From contig JAMPIT010000476.1 of NCBI GenBank assembly GCA_026261815.1, forward strand, positions 3,127,501-3,191,500: a stretch of DNA of 64,000 nucleotides. The letters run 5' to 3'. The notes beneath the pieces are model-generated. The model had not been told where the DNA came from and ran no database searches. It saw nothing but the letters and a program-made list of their open reading frames with translations. Positions 26,101 through 40,251 of the stretch are shown in pieces. Position 1 is the first letter of the stretch; each line of letters starts with the position of its first letter. A program made the translations under genes and the position numbers. The stretch is from Monarcha castaneiventris obscurior (lineage: Eukaryota > Chordata > Aves > Passeriformes > Monarchidae).

Positions 26101-29100
26101 ATAAGTCATTCATTCAAACTATGACAAAAAGTACACCTTCTAAACAACATTAAAATTGTTCTATTTGATGACAATGTCTGTTAGCTCCTAGTACCAGAAA
26201 TCCTGATCACAAATAGACCCTATTGTGCATGTTATTTTTTATTTTATGGAACATATAAAAAAGAAATTTAAAAATGTATTATCATCAGGAATTTAAGGAA
26301 TTTAAGAGGACACATGTCCCCCATCACCATATCCACGTACCAAAGCCGAAAACATTAAAACAAGGCTCTAAAGAACTCAGTTATTAGTATCCCACCAGCT
26401 TTCTAAGTTTTTTACAAATACAAGTTTCAATTCATATATTCCACTTTCGGGTACAGACACGTGTGCAGTTTTTATAGGTTCATTTCACCCTGTAAAGCTG
26501 CAAGGAGGAAAAGCAAAGGATGCTTTCTTGTTACATAGTTTTACACTTTACCTCCAATTTTCTAGGAAAATCCCAGTGAAAAGAGTGAAAGCATAGTTGG
26601 TGCTTTGTACTGGACCTTTTTTCATCCATTTATTTTACTTTATTTGAACTATAATTTAACAACTGACTGCAGGCAAAAAGCCTACTCCATGCTTCTCTGT
26701 GTCCAGATGAACAGACTCTGAAGGCCACAGGATTCAGAAAAGAGGGTTCAGCTTTGAAAACCAAGGCATCCAAGGAACTACCAACAGAAGATGAGAAACC
26801 ATGGACTATATGGCAGCTATATATGCCAAGAACTGTAAACACAAAAAACCTACAAAAGAGGTACAAAAGAGGTTAAGGAGTGAATAGGATTGAATAAAGG
26901 ATAATCATGCAATTAAGGATAAAGTGCATTAGCAGAAAAATATTCCTGAAGTAATATTAAAAAACCAAACAAAACAATGGAGGACATTAGTATGAATGAG
27001 GCAACAGAAAGAAAAGCAGGAGGATACACTTTTGAAGAGTATTCCTTTAATCTCTTAAATATAAGGTTTTTAAAGGGGAAAAAAACTTGTCTTGCTTTAA
27101 GCACATACACGAGCACTGCCCTGCCTCAAACTATTACTGAAGCCTGCAACACTATCCAATATAAAGAGCAAACACCTCAACGATTGCAAAGCCCCTGTTC
27201 CAAAACAGGGGAAAAAGCTGTGAAGTCTTACCACAGAGCTTGGAAGAACCATCTTGTTCTCAGATGATTAATCCCATGTACTTTGTCTTCCATTTATCTG
27301 AACATAGTGCTCCAGTAATTACAATGTACCTATGGCAGCACAAGAAATATCTTCCTCCATTCCCAGCAAAATTTTAGCTAATGTGCAGTTCTAACAAAAA
27401 GTCAAATATTCCTGTGTCTTCCAGCAGCTGTTGAAGCTACAATTTATGGACTTAAACTCAGCAGAGCAGCACATCCTTGAGTGTTTCTCTTGAGCAAATG
27501 CAGCTCTGCTGAAACACTCTCCAGCATCTCCATGAGTGAGAGAAAGCACAAACTCATTTGGTGTCAGAAGGAATCCAAACTTCGTGGTTTTTTTCAGCTG
27601 ACACAGATTTCTAATAAAAGTGGTGTCCACTCAGCTCCTGCCTTGCCCCTTGGGGAAGCACCTCCATTTCAGCTTTTTCTTTAATATTCTAACTTTGTTT
27701 GATGTAAATAAAACCTTATTTCCCTTTACTTTGAGGGTGGCTCAGATAGCCATCCATGATTACAAATTTACCATTACAGGGCTTTTTGTCTGTGGCTTTT
27801 TTTGTGGTTTGAAAGTTTCTGCAGCTGTGTCACATTCAAAACTCAGTGGTTTGTTCTGCCACAATGAAAGACAATTTAAAATAGATGACTCTCAAATTTG
27901 GATTCATTTAAATTCTATACAGAATGTAGTTTGACAAGATTGCAGTTCTTTTTTGGCACACTTTTCAGAGCTATTCTAGTAACAGAGTTTATTCAATAAG
28001 AAGCAATAACTTTACACAATTATTGGGGAAAACAAACATCAGATAAAACTTGCTTTTGAAAGTTGTCTCCATATAATCAGGAAATAATTTTCAAATTCTT
28101 TCAATGTGTACAAATAATTTTGAATTGCAACATCATGTAGTTAGAAGAACCACTTCAAACAGGAAAAAAATCCCTACTAGGAGACATTCTTGAAAGAAAA
28201 ATTATATTTTCGTTTTTAAAAGTTTAAAAAATACATATTTCAGAAAAGACTGATGTAAACATCCAAGTACAGAAAGGTCAGCTCTCCATGAATACATTAT
28301 TTTACCAGATTTAAAGCTTTGTTATTCCAACTCAATCCTAAGAATAAAGCTTATTAGTTGATTAAGGATGTTTTCTGTAAATAGCTCAGGTCCAAACAGC
28401 TTTTATACACCGTCAAAATCAATACTAAATCTAATGAAAGTAAGCTCAAGGCAAGAGTTTCTTCTTTAGTTTGTGCAGATATATTGGAAATTATCAGAAG
28501 CCACAACTTTTGATATATGAAGGTGCACCTGAACACTTTACTCAGGCCCTTGCCCTTAAAGCACTCCTCTCACAAAAAACACAAACCAAAACCCAAACAA
28601 TGTTATAATTTGAAAAAAAAAATCCCCCACACTTTTTTGTTTTCAGTAGACAGGAACCATGGTTCAGCTTGCTCTTGCCACAGGGCTCTTTGACGAAGAC
28701 CTTCTGACAATAAATCAGAATTCAGGAGCTATGGTGCCACTGCCTGGAGAGCCTGTGTTTACCATCTCACCTACCATGGCTAGGAGGATAGAACTGTCCA
28801 TGCAATTGTGGTGCCACAAGGTGATTGGGGTTTGTGTTTCAGAAAGGATTTTGGACTTCTAGGAGAACACAGAGCGGACACAACTCACCTGCTTGCTATC
28901 TGGAGACTGCCAAGGGGGTACCTGCCTAGGAAACCCTGGTGACAAACATTTCTGGGAAGCTGACCTGCTCTGTCTCATCAGACTGAGGCTTATACTGGAG
29001 AGAACCATTATAACGCTTCTTTTCTTCCCTAGCTCCTGATGAATACTTTTATGCTTAATTACAGATTCAGAAGTACACAATTCATGTTCCAGCACCAGTC

Positions 29101-29988
29101 TGTCAATTGGAAAATAAGCACGAGCTACAGGGTGTCAACATATGGCTGAAAAAGTCATAGAAAACTGATTGTAAATGAGTTCATGAACTGGAAACATCCC
29201 AGGGGCTCCAAGAGACCCCGAGCCTGAGACTTTTTAAACAGATTAAAAAACTTAAAACTGTCTGCTCTCTTTTCCCCACCCACACCCTTCACACAGACTT
29301 GAAAACCAAATCATGTACTTGCCATTAGTGATAAAAAAATACCACAGAATATTTGATTGGATCCCAACTCAAAACTCACTGCAGTCACTGGAAATTTTCC
29401 TGCTGCCTTCTGTAGGTACAAAATTAAGAGACAATGCCAAATGCTGAGTTTCAGCATGACAGGAACTTAGAGCCAGCAATACATACAGAAAAACTACACT
29501 CTGAAAGGCTAAACCCATCCAGGAAATTACTTCTTGGGTAATTATCTTTACTTTTATGCAGAAGGGGGCTGTCAGCATCTGATCGCTGTAGTCAGTTCAA
29601 GCTCATTTACAGGTGCTAATCAGAGCAGATTCAATCTCACCTTTTATAGCTTATTAAATCTTTGAAGGCTTCTTTATAAAAAGTGCTTCCTTGCAAAGAA
29701 CTCAGTACACTTAATTCCAGTTCATTCAGTAGAAACTGAATGGGTTTAGCAACCTTCAGGAGTCAGTAATTTCTTAGATTTTAAAGCCAGAATAGACCCT
29801 TGTGACCACTTAGTCAGACCTTCTGCATGCAATTTCACCTCAGTCCTGAGAGAAGCACCTAGAATGCAGGCAATTACTGACAGAATGAGAAGCAGCTGCC
29901 CAAGGCAGGCAGCTGGGTGCGTTTTTGGTTATATTTTTTTCCAAAGTTTGCTGCCTGGAAAATATTATCAGCCATGCTGCAGGAGGGG
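20161..29988. other. Mostly unique DNA, no recognisable gene
   Basis: A moderately GC-richer stretch at 21,830-22,050 carries overlapping open frames on both strands, which argues for composition and not coding. The - strand segment at 27,391-27,630 has coding-like text but no donor. The + strand ATG at 28,659 has a good Kozak context (ACCATGG) and 67 codons with no recognisable domain. Nothing here could be assigned. Confidence 0.55.
23670..23679 (+). promoter_or_regulatory. MEF2-type site
   Basis: A perfect CTATAAATAG in AT-rich DNA. Without neighbouring motifs it may be fortuitous. Confidence 0.15.
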
Positions 29989-30055
29989 AGGGTGTGCATG
30001 TATGTGTGTGTGCATGTGTTTGTGAGGGTTTTTTGTTTGTTTGTTTGTTTGTTTT
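29989..30055 (+). repeat. G/T-rich microsatellite cluster
   Basis: An imperfect TG dinucleotide tract is followed by five GTTT units (30,035-30,055). The strand is almost free of C and A. Confidence 0.85.
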
Positions 30056-30597
30056 AACACTAATTGCTCGTGACAGAAGTACAAATAAAATGCAGTAACA
30101 CTTAGCTGATTTATGGACAATGACTGCTTAACTGAATGCTTATGATGAAGATCTGAAATTTACCTTCCATTCCATGGGGCTCACTAATGAAGTTAGGGTT
30201 AGGGGGTTTTTTAGCTATGATGTAAATCCACTTAGGAGCAGCCACACGGAATAATGGGAGAGAAAGATCAGCAAACTGGTTTAACAGCATTTAAACTGCT
30301 GCTGGATTACTCCTAAAATTTTTGAATGTGTTAATCAATATTAAGTACCTTGTCTGGAGGAAAGCTACTCAATTCAAAACCTACCAATCAATTCACTATC
30401 AAAGCAGTTTGATTTATTAGCAACACAATCAGCAGCGCAGGCAGGAAATGTGTGGAATCAATACCAGCAATAACACACATAAACCTCAACTTCACAAAGT
30501 ATTAACACACACCTACTAATTTTCTAAGCACCCTTAAAGAACTAATCCCCAAAAGCTCAAGTTATAATTAGTTATGGGCATTCCCTCGCTCTCTCAG

Positions 30598-30733
30598 AGG
30601 TGTGGGTTCCCTATTCCTGCACATTCCTTGGAGCTGTGGTTGCTGCAGCTTTCCTCCTCCTGCTGCTGCTCCTCACAACCCCTAATCCACAGGCTGGTGA
30701 GAAAGCCAAAAAAAGAAAGATTAAAGACTCCCA
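30598..30733 (+). CDS. Candidate exon with a membrane segment
   Basis: A strong pyrimidine-rich acceptor (ccctcgctctctcag) and a good donor (CCA|GTAAGA) bracket 136 bp. One frame reads VWVPYSCTFLGAVVAAAF, then seven leucines, TTPNPQAGEK and a basic tail AKKRKIKDS. That is a single hydrophobic segment followed by a positively charged stretch, the layout of a membrane-anchored protein. The leucine run comes from a CTC/CTG-rich repeat, which favours hydrophobic frames by chance. No family was recognised. Confidence 0.25.
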
Positions 30734-30847
30734 GTAAGAATCTCTTAGCAAGTCTTTACACACACACCAAGGACAGCAATCTCCCACTGATTTTGCATTC
30801 CAGCAAATACACCAAGGTAAGAAAGTCATAGGAATAGTTTGAGATTG

Positions 30848-30862
30848 TTATTATTATTATTA
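30848..30862 (+). repeat. (TTA)5 microsatellite
   Basis: Five uninterrupted TTA units. Confidence 0.85.
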
Positions 30863-33800
30863 TCACTGGAACATCACTATAATTATAAAACATTCAGGTA
30901 ATATTATAAGACAGTATTTCATCCAGTAGTGGCATTTTAAAATTAAAATGGGAATTTTTGAAAATAGAAGAGTTGCTGTAAGGTATCAGGCTAAGTTAGA
31001 TTCTGTCAATGTAGAGAGAGCACTGAAGAAAAAGAAACTAAATAATAGATACTGTAATAACATGAGCTCTGTACTTGTTGAAACAGCAGTGAATCAAACT
31101 AATCAGATTTCTCCAATGACCTTTCCAAATAGCTCTGTAACAAATCTGAGGCACAAAAACTGGTATTGTACATCACATCATCTTACATTATGATGTATGG
31201 CAGTACCATAAGCTGCCAAGCACTAATAATAACTAAGTTTTTGGATCTTTTATCCTGTTTGTATGGATGGAACACCTGTTATCTGAAATGAACATGCTCT
31301 CTTAAGTACCAGTACACACAGAGGAAGAATTTCCTCAACATCTACAAATGTGGCAGAATTCCTTCATCATCATCTTCCTAAACTACTGAAACTCTCTGAC
31401 TGTGAGATAAAATGAAAACTGTTGTCATTTTTAGGTAGTAGAGCATAGTTTTAATATTTAAACTTAAAAGAGCTGTGTAATTACCAATGCCAGTGAGTCA
31501 TGATCTTTCACTGCAAGATATTTTCATTCTTTGTATAGAAGAAAATTTGCAGAGGCACCACACTGAATTTTATGCAATTTCTGACAATAAAATGTGTTTG
31601 GGTTATTGCTGTATGAATAAACCATTTCCCAGAGAAAGCAATATAGTTTCTAAAACATATTGCACAAACTCACCAGCTAACACCCCAGAGGAAAACCATC
31701 ATTAAAAAAGCAATTTGATAAGGCTGATTCCAAGAATTCTACCAGAAGTGCATCATCTAAACAGAATTACTGAAGTCAGTTCTATGATGCAAAGATTGAA
31801 ATAAAAGAAAAAAATCAATACCAAAATAAACATAGGAAAAAAGAAAAGAGGTACTGAAGAAATGGATCTGTTAACACTAATACTTCATAGAGAGCATACT
31901 GTATTTCTATTTACATGTATTTTGTATTGTATACATTAAAACAGAGATGTTTTTATTAGCCTGAAAAAGCAGCTGAGTGTTTCATTGCCACCACTGCTTT
32001 CAGAACAATGTGCACAAGTAGAGAGAACAGACCTGCATAAGGCACAACTCTTTGGTGTCCAACAGTCCCAGTGGGCACTGGCAGCCCACCCATTCCTGAA
32101 ACAGGGAATCTGTGCTTCCCTCCATGGATGGACAGCTACCCGCAAAGTTCCACTGCTTTTTCACGTGATGGGGAACCTACTTTTCCCAAAACACTCAAGT
32201 AACTGGGACAACCTCTCTTTGTGGTCACAAATTTTACACCTTACAGTAAACCACTACAGTTTCACTTCAAGAACCATGGAATTTTCCAGATATTCTATAG
32301 AGGCCTGGTTCTTGTGCAGATGAGATTAGCTTTCTTGCAACACAAAATACATTAAAAGTCAGATTATAAATCCTTTCTACCTTCTAATCATGTATGCATA
32401 TAATGTTATTAATATAATTTAAAATATGGACTTTGGGAATGATAGAAAACTTATTAAGGTCACAATTAGAGACAAGCATATCCAATAATTAACTTCTTAG
32501 TAAGTACATAATAAATATTGTCTTTTAAGGCTTCACAGGAGGAGCTCTGGTTTAGGCAACATTTTTCATCCCAGAATTTAATGAAAGATTTAAAACTCAT
32601 TCTACTTTGTAAGAAAGACTGATGTGAAGACTATAGAAATATATCTGGAGGTGTTCTGAGTGCCTTTAAGGAGTTTTATGCTCAATAGTCCAAAGAAAAT
32701 AAGCCACAGGTGTTCCTTTCAGAGTCTAATGGCATCACAAAAGAAATCTGAGTGAGACCAAATATCCATACAAGTCTAGTAACCCATCTCCCACAGTGGC
32801 TAAAAGAACAATTTAAGCAGTTCCTGCTCTCTTCTATACTCAGATTTTCCACAAATACATGGTGCCTGAAATTCACATTTTCAAACTAACTTTTATAGCA
32901 CTGCAAGGTTAAAAACATGTTTAAAGTTAATGCTACTCTTTGTATCCTCCCTTGGCAGGCAATCCCATAGCTCCAGAGTGCAAAGGCACAAGAATCTTTT
33001 CATATTCCTGATCTTCAAAGCTGTGCAGCCAGACACCTGAGCACCATGCCTGAAATCTTTATTTGCTAATAATACTTGAAAGGAGAATTTCTGATTAATT
33101 CTGTAAGTATCATTCTTTCACTTCCCTGATATAATCACAAATTAATTCTAGGAATAGAACTGAATTAGAAATTAAACCTAGACTGGCTATTATTTCTCTT
33201 GACTGGCTCAACTACATCTTATTTTATTCCTGAACAGCATGTGTTGTGTATAAGACATCCAGGTTCTTCCTTTACCCTTCATGTTCCAGAAAAGCAAGTT
33301 AGGTACCAAGGCACAAACCAAGTACGTAACATACATGGGTAACTTCTGGAGATTACAAGTCTACTCAAAAGTACTTTCCACAGGAATTTGAATTTATTGC
33401 AGATTTTCATGCAGAGGAAGAAGAATTAGCCATCTGAGAGCTGGAGATCCTTTTGATCATTTTATTTCTGCTCTACACGCCTATGCTCAAGAGGCATTTT
33501 GTACTCATTTATACAGGGGATGAAAGGAACTTCAAAAGCACAGATACAATCTCCCTCAATTGAGGATATTTTACCTGCATTTTTTTTGAAAGTCCAAAAA
33601 ATATCAATAGCTTTATCTGTACAATCGAATAAGTTCAGGTTTCAGGGTTGTCTTATTCCTTTGGAACTGCTGAAAGCCTCAGTTTCTCATAAAACAGTGT
33701 TTAAAACAGACTGAAAAACCATATTGTGCCTTTCAGGTCTTTTTGCCACAAAAAGGAATCAACCCAGAAGTCCAAATCCCTAATGAGAATTCAAAAAAAG

Positions 33801-36800
33801 AGTTTCAAAGAGAATTCTACATTTAAATTTGAAATCTACCCCCAACAGCAATGGTGAACTCCATGAAAGGGAGGATGGAGGAAGAAGAATCCCTAAGACA
33901 GCCCTAACACAGGAGTTATTGCTAAGCCTTGGGATACTCTTAAGTTCCACCTCAAGGTTTCCTATGCTGCCCTGCCTTTAAAAGAGCAAAATACTCCATG
34001 CAAATCAAGACTGATTAGTCCTTACACAAGGTGGGTCAAGTCTGAGGGTGACATCTTTTTCCTTCCCCTCATTTATGAGGTTTGAACTCTGAAGTGTATT
34101 TAGCTTCAACCGTTAATTCCAAAGTTCAGATGAATCAGAAATGAGAAGTGGTAAAATTGTGATTTTTAGAGAACTGCTAACTGAACCATGGGCATTACAT
34201 CACAGTAATCTCACAGACAATATATTATGTATGTGAGTTCAGCAGGGATGTTGAACTGCTATTTCTTCCCTTCAGAAATATTAAATACATTTCATTTTCT
34301 GTGTTAGCTAACATATATACGAATGAAGAGACATAATTATTCTAACAAAAAAAATTAATTACTTATGAAACTTGTCTACTGAAAGAAAATACAGGGAGAA
34401 AAGAATATTTATATACCAAATACCCCCCAAAACATAGAGAAACAAAAAACAAATTTCAGTGAGATCATATGAATTTTTTGTACTCTTTTTCCCAAAAGAA
34501 CATCATATAAATGCTCAGCTTGGCCATGTCTCCTTATTTTGTCTATTAGGCTGTTATCAGATAACACATATCAAATCAGCCTCTCAGAAGCTGTTGGTTC
34601 AAGTTGCAGGTTATTCATTAACTAGAGGGTACACTAGCACAAATATATCTACCTTGATAGGCTAGTTTTAAATAAAAGCACTTTAGAGTCAGGAGATAAC
34701 TTAGACTCTAGTGGCACATCACAGGTATTTTTACTTTTCCTTGAAATTACAGGGCTACAACAAAGGCAAGCCCACTCCTTTACAGGAAGCAAGGTCACCA
34801 TTTTATCTCACAGGATGCTGATGGAATCACTGCCTTATCAGTCTAAAAGTAGTACTGAAGCTCAGGATTTTTGCTGGCGCCTTAAAAGCTGAAAATATAA
34901 CATCGGAAGCATTTAACTCCCTGGTTTCAGGTTCTGCCCAGCTTTCAGTCTCCCTCTATTCCATTTCTTTAAACAGAAATTATGCCTTAGAAATAGTTTA
35001 ATGGCTCTATTTTCTCAAGTAAGATCTAATAACAGTTAAGAGAAAAGATGAGGCAATTTACACTCCGTTTACAGACTCAAAATGAGTGTGCTTGCTAAAG
35101 CAAATACAAGAGGGTGTGAAACCACCAGCTCACATAAGAATAGAAAAAGCAGTCAGTGGAAAATGACTTGATAACTGAAGCTCATGAAACAAGTCAAAAC
35201 CACACCAAACCTATAACACTTTGAATAAAGTTGGGTAATGAGTGCTTAATTACTTTTGAAGTTAACTGGAGTGTCTTAACAGCATTATCAACTTTCAGAC
35301 CAGGTGTGGCTGAAATCATGACACTACTGTTATGCTGCTTGAATGAAGTTCAGAACTGATTAGTTTAGGTGGTTTTACTTAAGCAAGCTCTTCTTGCATG
35401 CAGTAAGGACATCCAGTTTCCCTATTCATTAAAAATATCATTGGATGTTTTTAAGAAGATTTTGGGAATCTTGCATCAGTAGCAGCTTGTTTCTATCATA
35501 ATAATGAAAATTATGCGTGTACACGTATGCCTAAAATCACTCTTATTACAGAGTCATAACAAGATCTAACACTGAATCTCAGAAAAATTCCATTTTCTTC
35601 CTGAAAGGATGTCAAAATTGCCCATATTTTTCGTAGCAGTTGCAAACCTCACTGAAGTAGAGTTATCTTGTCAAAAAAAAAAGTAATTTCTGTTCTGGTC
35701 ATCGTGCCCTGATTGCTGGGGATGTGCTACATACAGGGTACTTTCAAACTGGTACTGGGCTTTTCTGCTGGGAAGTTTTTCACCAAATACTGAAAGGAAC
35801 ACTTTAAAAAATCAAGTAAGCTTAAATTAGGTCTGCAAGTTCACTTACAGGAGGTGTAAAAGAAAACTCAGTCCCTTAAGTTCCAGATAGCAGGAATCTT
35901 ATGAAGGATTGTTCTGAACATTTATGCAGATGAGCATTCCCAAGGAGATGGGTAAGTCCCATATTAGGGCACATATTTCAAAACTTGAATTTGGGAAACC
36001 TCTTCCTTGGAATGCTTCCTTTGTGGCAAGCAAATACACACAGGAAGAGAACACTTTCCATTGGAATGTAAAGATGTCTATACTGGACCTTCTCTGAGCC
36101 AAAGACAGTTTTGGCAGTAATATTTGAATAAAGAAAATATTCAAGACACTAATCAGCTCTAAATTATTAAAATCTGCCAATTAGAAGTATAATGAATATT
36201 GTATGAAACCAATGTAAAAGGCATTTCTTGGAATTTTATCTGAAGGACTAATCAAGGTTAGTGGTGACAATATGGAAGTGCTCATTATTTTTTTCTCTCC
36301 TGAAAAAGATAATAATTAGTGCTTCCCAAAGAGCTCTAATTGGAACAGTGAATTTTTTTTTCTTCTCTTTGAAAAAGGGATTCTGAAATTGTCCATGTTT
36401 CACCAAAAGCAAGTGATCAGAATAAAGACAATTTTCATTTACTTGACAAATTAGGCTTTTAACACAACTCCCTCCTTTTTCACAATAATGAATGACTTTC
36501 CTGCTCAATTCATCTGGAATACATCACATTAGGATAGACAGATTACAGTGAAATACAGTGAAAAGGAAGTGAACTGGGATATTCATACCAGTGTCTCCTT
36601 CCTGTGTGTGCTGCCATTAACAATAGTAGCCAGGCAATACCCACAAGTTACTGTCCCAATAAATCAGGAGGCTGAAGACCAGGCAGGGCTTTTTTTCTTA
36701 TTTCAGTTTAGTTGTGGGGTATTTTCTCTTGCTGCTTGCAGAACACTCACTCCATGGAAACACGTCAATCCCAGTTTACACTGATTGTGTTCACAGGGAG

Positions 36801-37245
36801 GCTGGGAGGTTATGGCCAGGCACTGCACATCTGCAGCCTCCCCGGCTTGTGGAAAAGGCAGGATTCCCTCTTAGCTCCAAAGGCACAAGAAAATCTCTTA
36901 GTGACAACATCTATATGAATGCCAAGTTCAATCAGTCGTGCATACTCCTTGCCTCAGCTGCTGCAGCAAACACACAAGATGAGTTCATGCCCTACCTTTT
37001 TGCTCATCACAAGGAGTTTATCCATCACTTAGTCCTGATAGCTTCTTGCCAAGTAGCCTCACTTCCAAACAGTTTAATAGAGGTTTAAAGGAGGTTTTTA
37101 CTTCTTTGCTGTAGATTACTTCCAGTTCAGCTTTACTGAACATTAAGTACCTCCCAGTCACCACATGGTGCAGATTTAAGATTCTATTTCAAGAAAATAA
37201 GATTTTTTTTCTATCATCTTTCATTTCTTGAAATATACAATTTTC

Positions 37246-37262
37246 TTTTTTTTTTTTTTTTT
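37246..37262 (+). repeat. Poly(T) tract, 17 nt
   Basis: An uninterrupted T run. No retrocopied sequence is recognisable beside it. Confidence 0.85.
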
Positions 37263-37515
37263 CTGAAAGGGATGAATAAAACATCAGTTTCCTCTCCAAT
37301 AGTTATTCACTTATGGGTAACTGAAGACCACATCAGTGTTATGTATCATTATGTATACCATATGGCTCTCCTACAGAAATGAGCTTTAGGAGCGTAATTA
37401 TCAACAATGCTTAGTGGCAATATGTTCCATGTAGTTAACAAAAGAATATGATCAGTGATGTGAGAGAAGGATTAAGACTATTCTAGAATATTATGCAGTA
37501 TAAGCCAGAAAAACC

Positions 37516-37533
37516 ATATATACACACACACAC
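37516..37533 (+). repeat. (AT)n-(AC)n compound microsatellite
   Basis: A short AT tract passes into six AC units. Confidence 0.75.
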
Positions 37534-40004
37534 TTGGGCAAAGCACTGAAGGCACTTCAAGCACAGTATTTTCTTGTTAAATAAAATAAAACACAACTTC
37601 CAGTCCATTATATCAGCTGGAAGCTAGGAAGATACAATAGAAGCTAAAGAACCCAAAGAACTGACAAAATAGCACGTACATTCCAGGCAGACACTTGGTA
37701 AAATCAGCCTCCCTCCTATCCCAGGACAAACGTTGTGTATGGAAAATTAATTAAAACCCCCTCATCCAGTATGTTCTGTTCAAGGACCTGAAGACCACAT
37801 ATCTCACTGGCTGAATACAAATATTCCCTTCCATTCTTGAATTACTTTTTACAAAAAATACCAGTAAAAGAAATTCACAGCATACATAGACATTAAGTGT
37901 TTTTGAGATACTGTTCTCTAATTGCACTTGCCAGATTGAAGCATAAAACACTCAACTACTAAAAAAGGACAGCAAAGCTTTTGGCTTATTATTAACAGTT
38001 TCTGCAAACAGCAAGCAGCATTTTGCATAATAGAGCCTGAACTGCCCAAAACTGCTCTTCTGCATAAAAAATGATAGTCATTGAAAATGCGAAAGGTTCC
38101 ACCAATTGAATAGCAAAATGAAAAATTAGAGGGGCAAACTTCTAAAAAGCTGTGTTTTAAACAAAGCTTGTCCTGTCATTTAAAAACATCGAACGAAGTC
38201 CAAAGAGCTACATCAAAAGCAACTTCACAGCAATTTCATCCAAGTTTCCACAAATGTCCATGTTGTGCTTCCCTCACCCTCTCTCACCCCCTAAAAGGCA
38301 GAGTACAAAGAAGTATTTCAGGAAGCTGGAAATTGCAGTGTGACAAGGATCCCTTATCACAGCTCAGCCCGTGGTACAGCGTGTTACAGTGATGGATGAG
38401 AATTCACTCTCTGCATTTCCTCACTCGCACTCACAACATTTCCTGTCAGAGCCCAAGCAGGCGCAGCTGTGCTTGCTCTGACTGGAACTGGACTGCATTG
38501 AAGGCAATCCCATGGCAATGGCACACTTTGGTTTCAATGCATTCATATGCATTATTACACTTTCTAAGCTTCTTCTGAGTATTTAGATAATAGATGAGTT
38601 AACCATGCAATACTGACAATTTTTCCCTACTGCACAGACTTTTAATCTCTTTTTTAAATGCAATATAGTTTTCCTTCCTGGAACCTGAGGAAACAGTAGA
38701 ATAACAACCACAGCGACTGGGTTTTCTCCTCTCTCCTCACAGCAGCAGTCAGATACTTGAAGAATGTTAAGTTAGTTGATTTTACATTTACTCTAGACAA
38801 CTTATGGATCTAGTTCAGAAGTCTTATCACTGATGAGTCAACTACTTGCAAAATCAACCTTTTTTTTGCAAAACAAGTACTCAGTTAGCTGTTCCTTCTC
38901 GTACACAAGCACTTCTTTTGACTGAACAATTTCCAACCTCACTTCTTTCCCGATTGATATTCACCTTTTTAACAAGGTAATTTTGAATTCTCAGTATATC
39001 CCCCAATATTTTCAACTCTGAAAGTTTCTTTCAGCTTGGCTTTGACTGAAGACTCTAGATACCATCAGTCAATGCATTGATGAAAAGGAACAGTATGGAC
39101 TGAAACATGAGGGATCTCCACACACTCTCCATGAAAATATTACTTTCTCCTTACAGTTTTCTGACGAGTTCTGTAGCATTTCATATTATTTCATTTAGTT
39201 GATTTTTTCCCTACACATATTAATGCCAGGCTTCTCCAACCTTTTTTAGCAAGAGGACCTTGTGTGCACTCTCTGTAAAGTTTGACACCCACATGCCATG
39301 CCTGGTAACCACACACTCGTCATGACAGGATTTCACATAATTTCCGAATTAGCAGTGAGCTGCTGTAAACAAGTCCACAAAAACCCCAAGAACTCTCACC
39401 AAGTTTAATTCTGCAGGTCTGGTCCCTGCCTGCTGCAGACCACCCAAAGCTGTTCAAGGCAAGGGATCCAGTGTGGTAACAAGACCTCTTTGGCTGCAGG
39501 TTGCTTTTCAGCCCTTCAACACAAACCTTCAGCTTTACCAACTGACTTCATGTGGCTCCTGCTTTTCCCTCCCTTTGGGAAATGCATTTTTACCTCTAAT
39601 ATCATTAACTGGAAAGACTGCAGTTTTCTTTAGTACCTCTGAGAAGCCTCTCGGAGGATTTTACTGACCAATTCTAGGAGTTTTAAGAGAGTCTGTCATA
39701 CTGACATGTATTGTTTTTATTTTGCTATTTTTCCTCCTTCCTATCTCAGAGATCACCACTTGCACAGCTGACAGCTGCTCTCACTTAGTATTCCTTCACC
39801 TTGACATTTTTAACACTTTTTTTTCCTTTCCAGTCACAATTAAATCTTCAAAAGTCTATGCCTAAAATGCTTTTTTTCTTTGTAGGAAACATCCTCTGAA
39901 CACATTTAAGGAATTGTGTTCTGTTTCAATTCCTCATCAACAAATTTCTGGGCAGTTAAAAATTTCTTACAGCCATCAAGTCTGCAAACCAAATGGTGGC
40001 TCAG

Positions 40005-40020
40005 AAAAAAAAAAAAAAAA
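40005..40020 (+). repeat. Poly(A) tract, 16 nt
   Basis: An uninterrupted A run. I looked for a retropseudogene upstream and recognised none. Confidence 0.85.
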
Positions 40021-40172
40021 TCAGTCCCTTATGAAGAGAAGTGTTACTTAATAGTTGCTAAGCTTACTTTGAATTTGTGGTGCTTTCCAATCCATAACAA
40101 AACTCATTAATACAAAAAATCCTTGCTATTTTATTGCCATCCCACAAACCCAAAATACATAGCTTTATTCAC

Positions 40173-40251
40173 CTCGAATCTGACTTCTGGTGAACATGCT
40201 GCCTGTAAACCGTCTGCAGGTTCATAGATTTTGCCAATTGCTATGGAAAAC
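40173..40251 (-). CDS. Candidate internal exon, unidentified
   Basis: This 79-bp segment has the best splice context in the window. The acceptor has a long pyrimidine tract (gctcccttcttccag) and the donor is GAG|GTGAAT, both on the - strand. Only one frame is open, giving 26 codons with the text IAIGKIYEPADGLQ followed by ACSPEVRFE. It begins with one base completing a codon and ends in phase 0. It would need an unseen exon between it and the candidate at 42,549. No protein family was recognised. Confidence 0.3.

Larger units (their letters stand above)
30863..40172. other. AT-rich DNA without recognisable genes
   Basis: Only a microsatellite and a poly(T) tract are clear. Open frames are short, overlap on both strands and lack domain signatures. 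Confidence 0.6.

Noticed and set aside
30191..30206. Telomere-like TTAGGGTTAGGG
   Set aside because: Only two units. Expected by chance and not an interstitial telomere array.
38960..39060. - strand segment with coding-like text ahead of a GTGAAT donor
   Set aside because: The coding-like frame meets a TAA just before the donor, and the other frames are closed.
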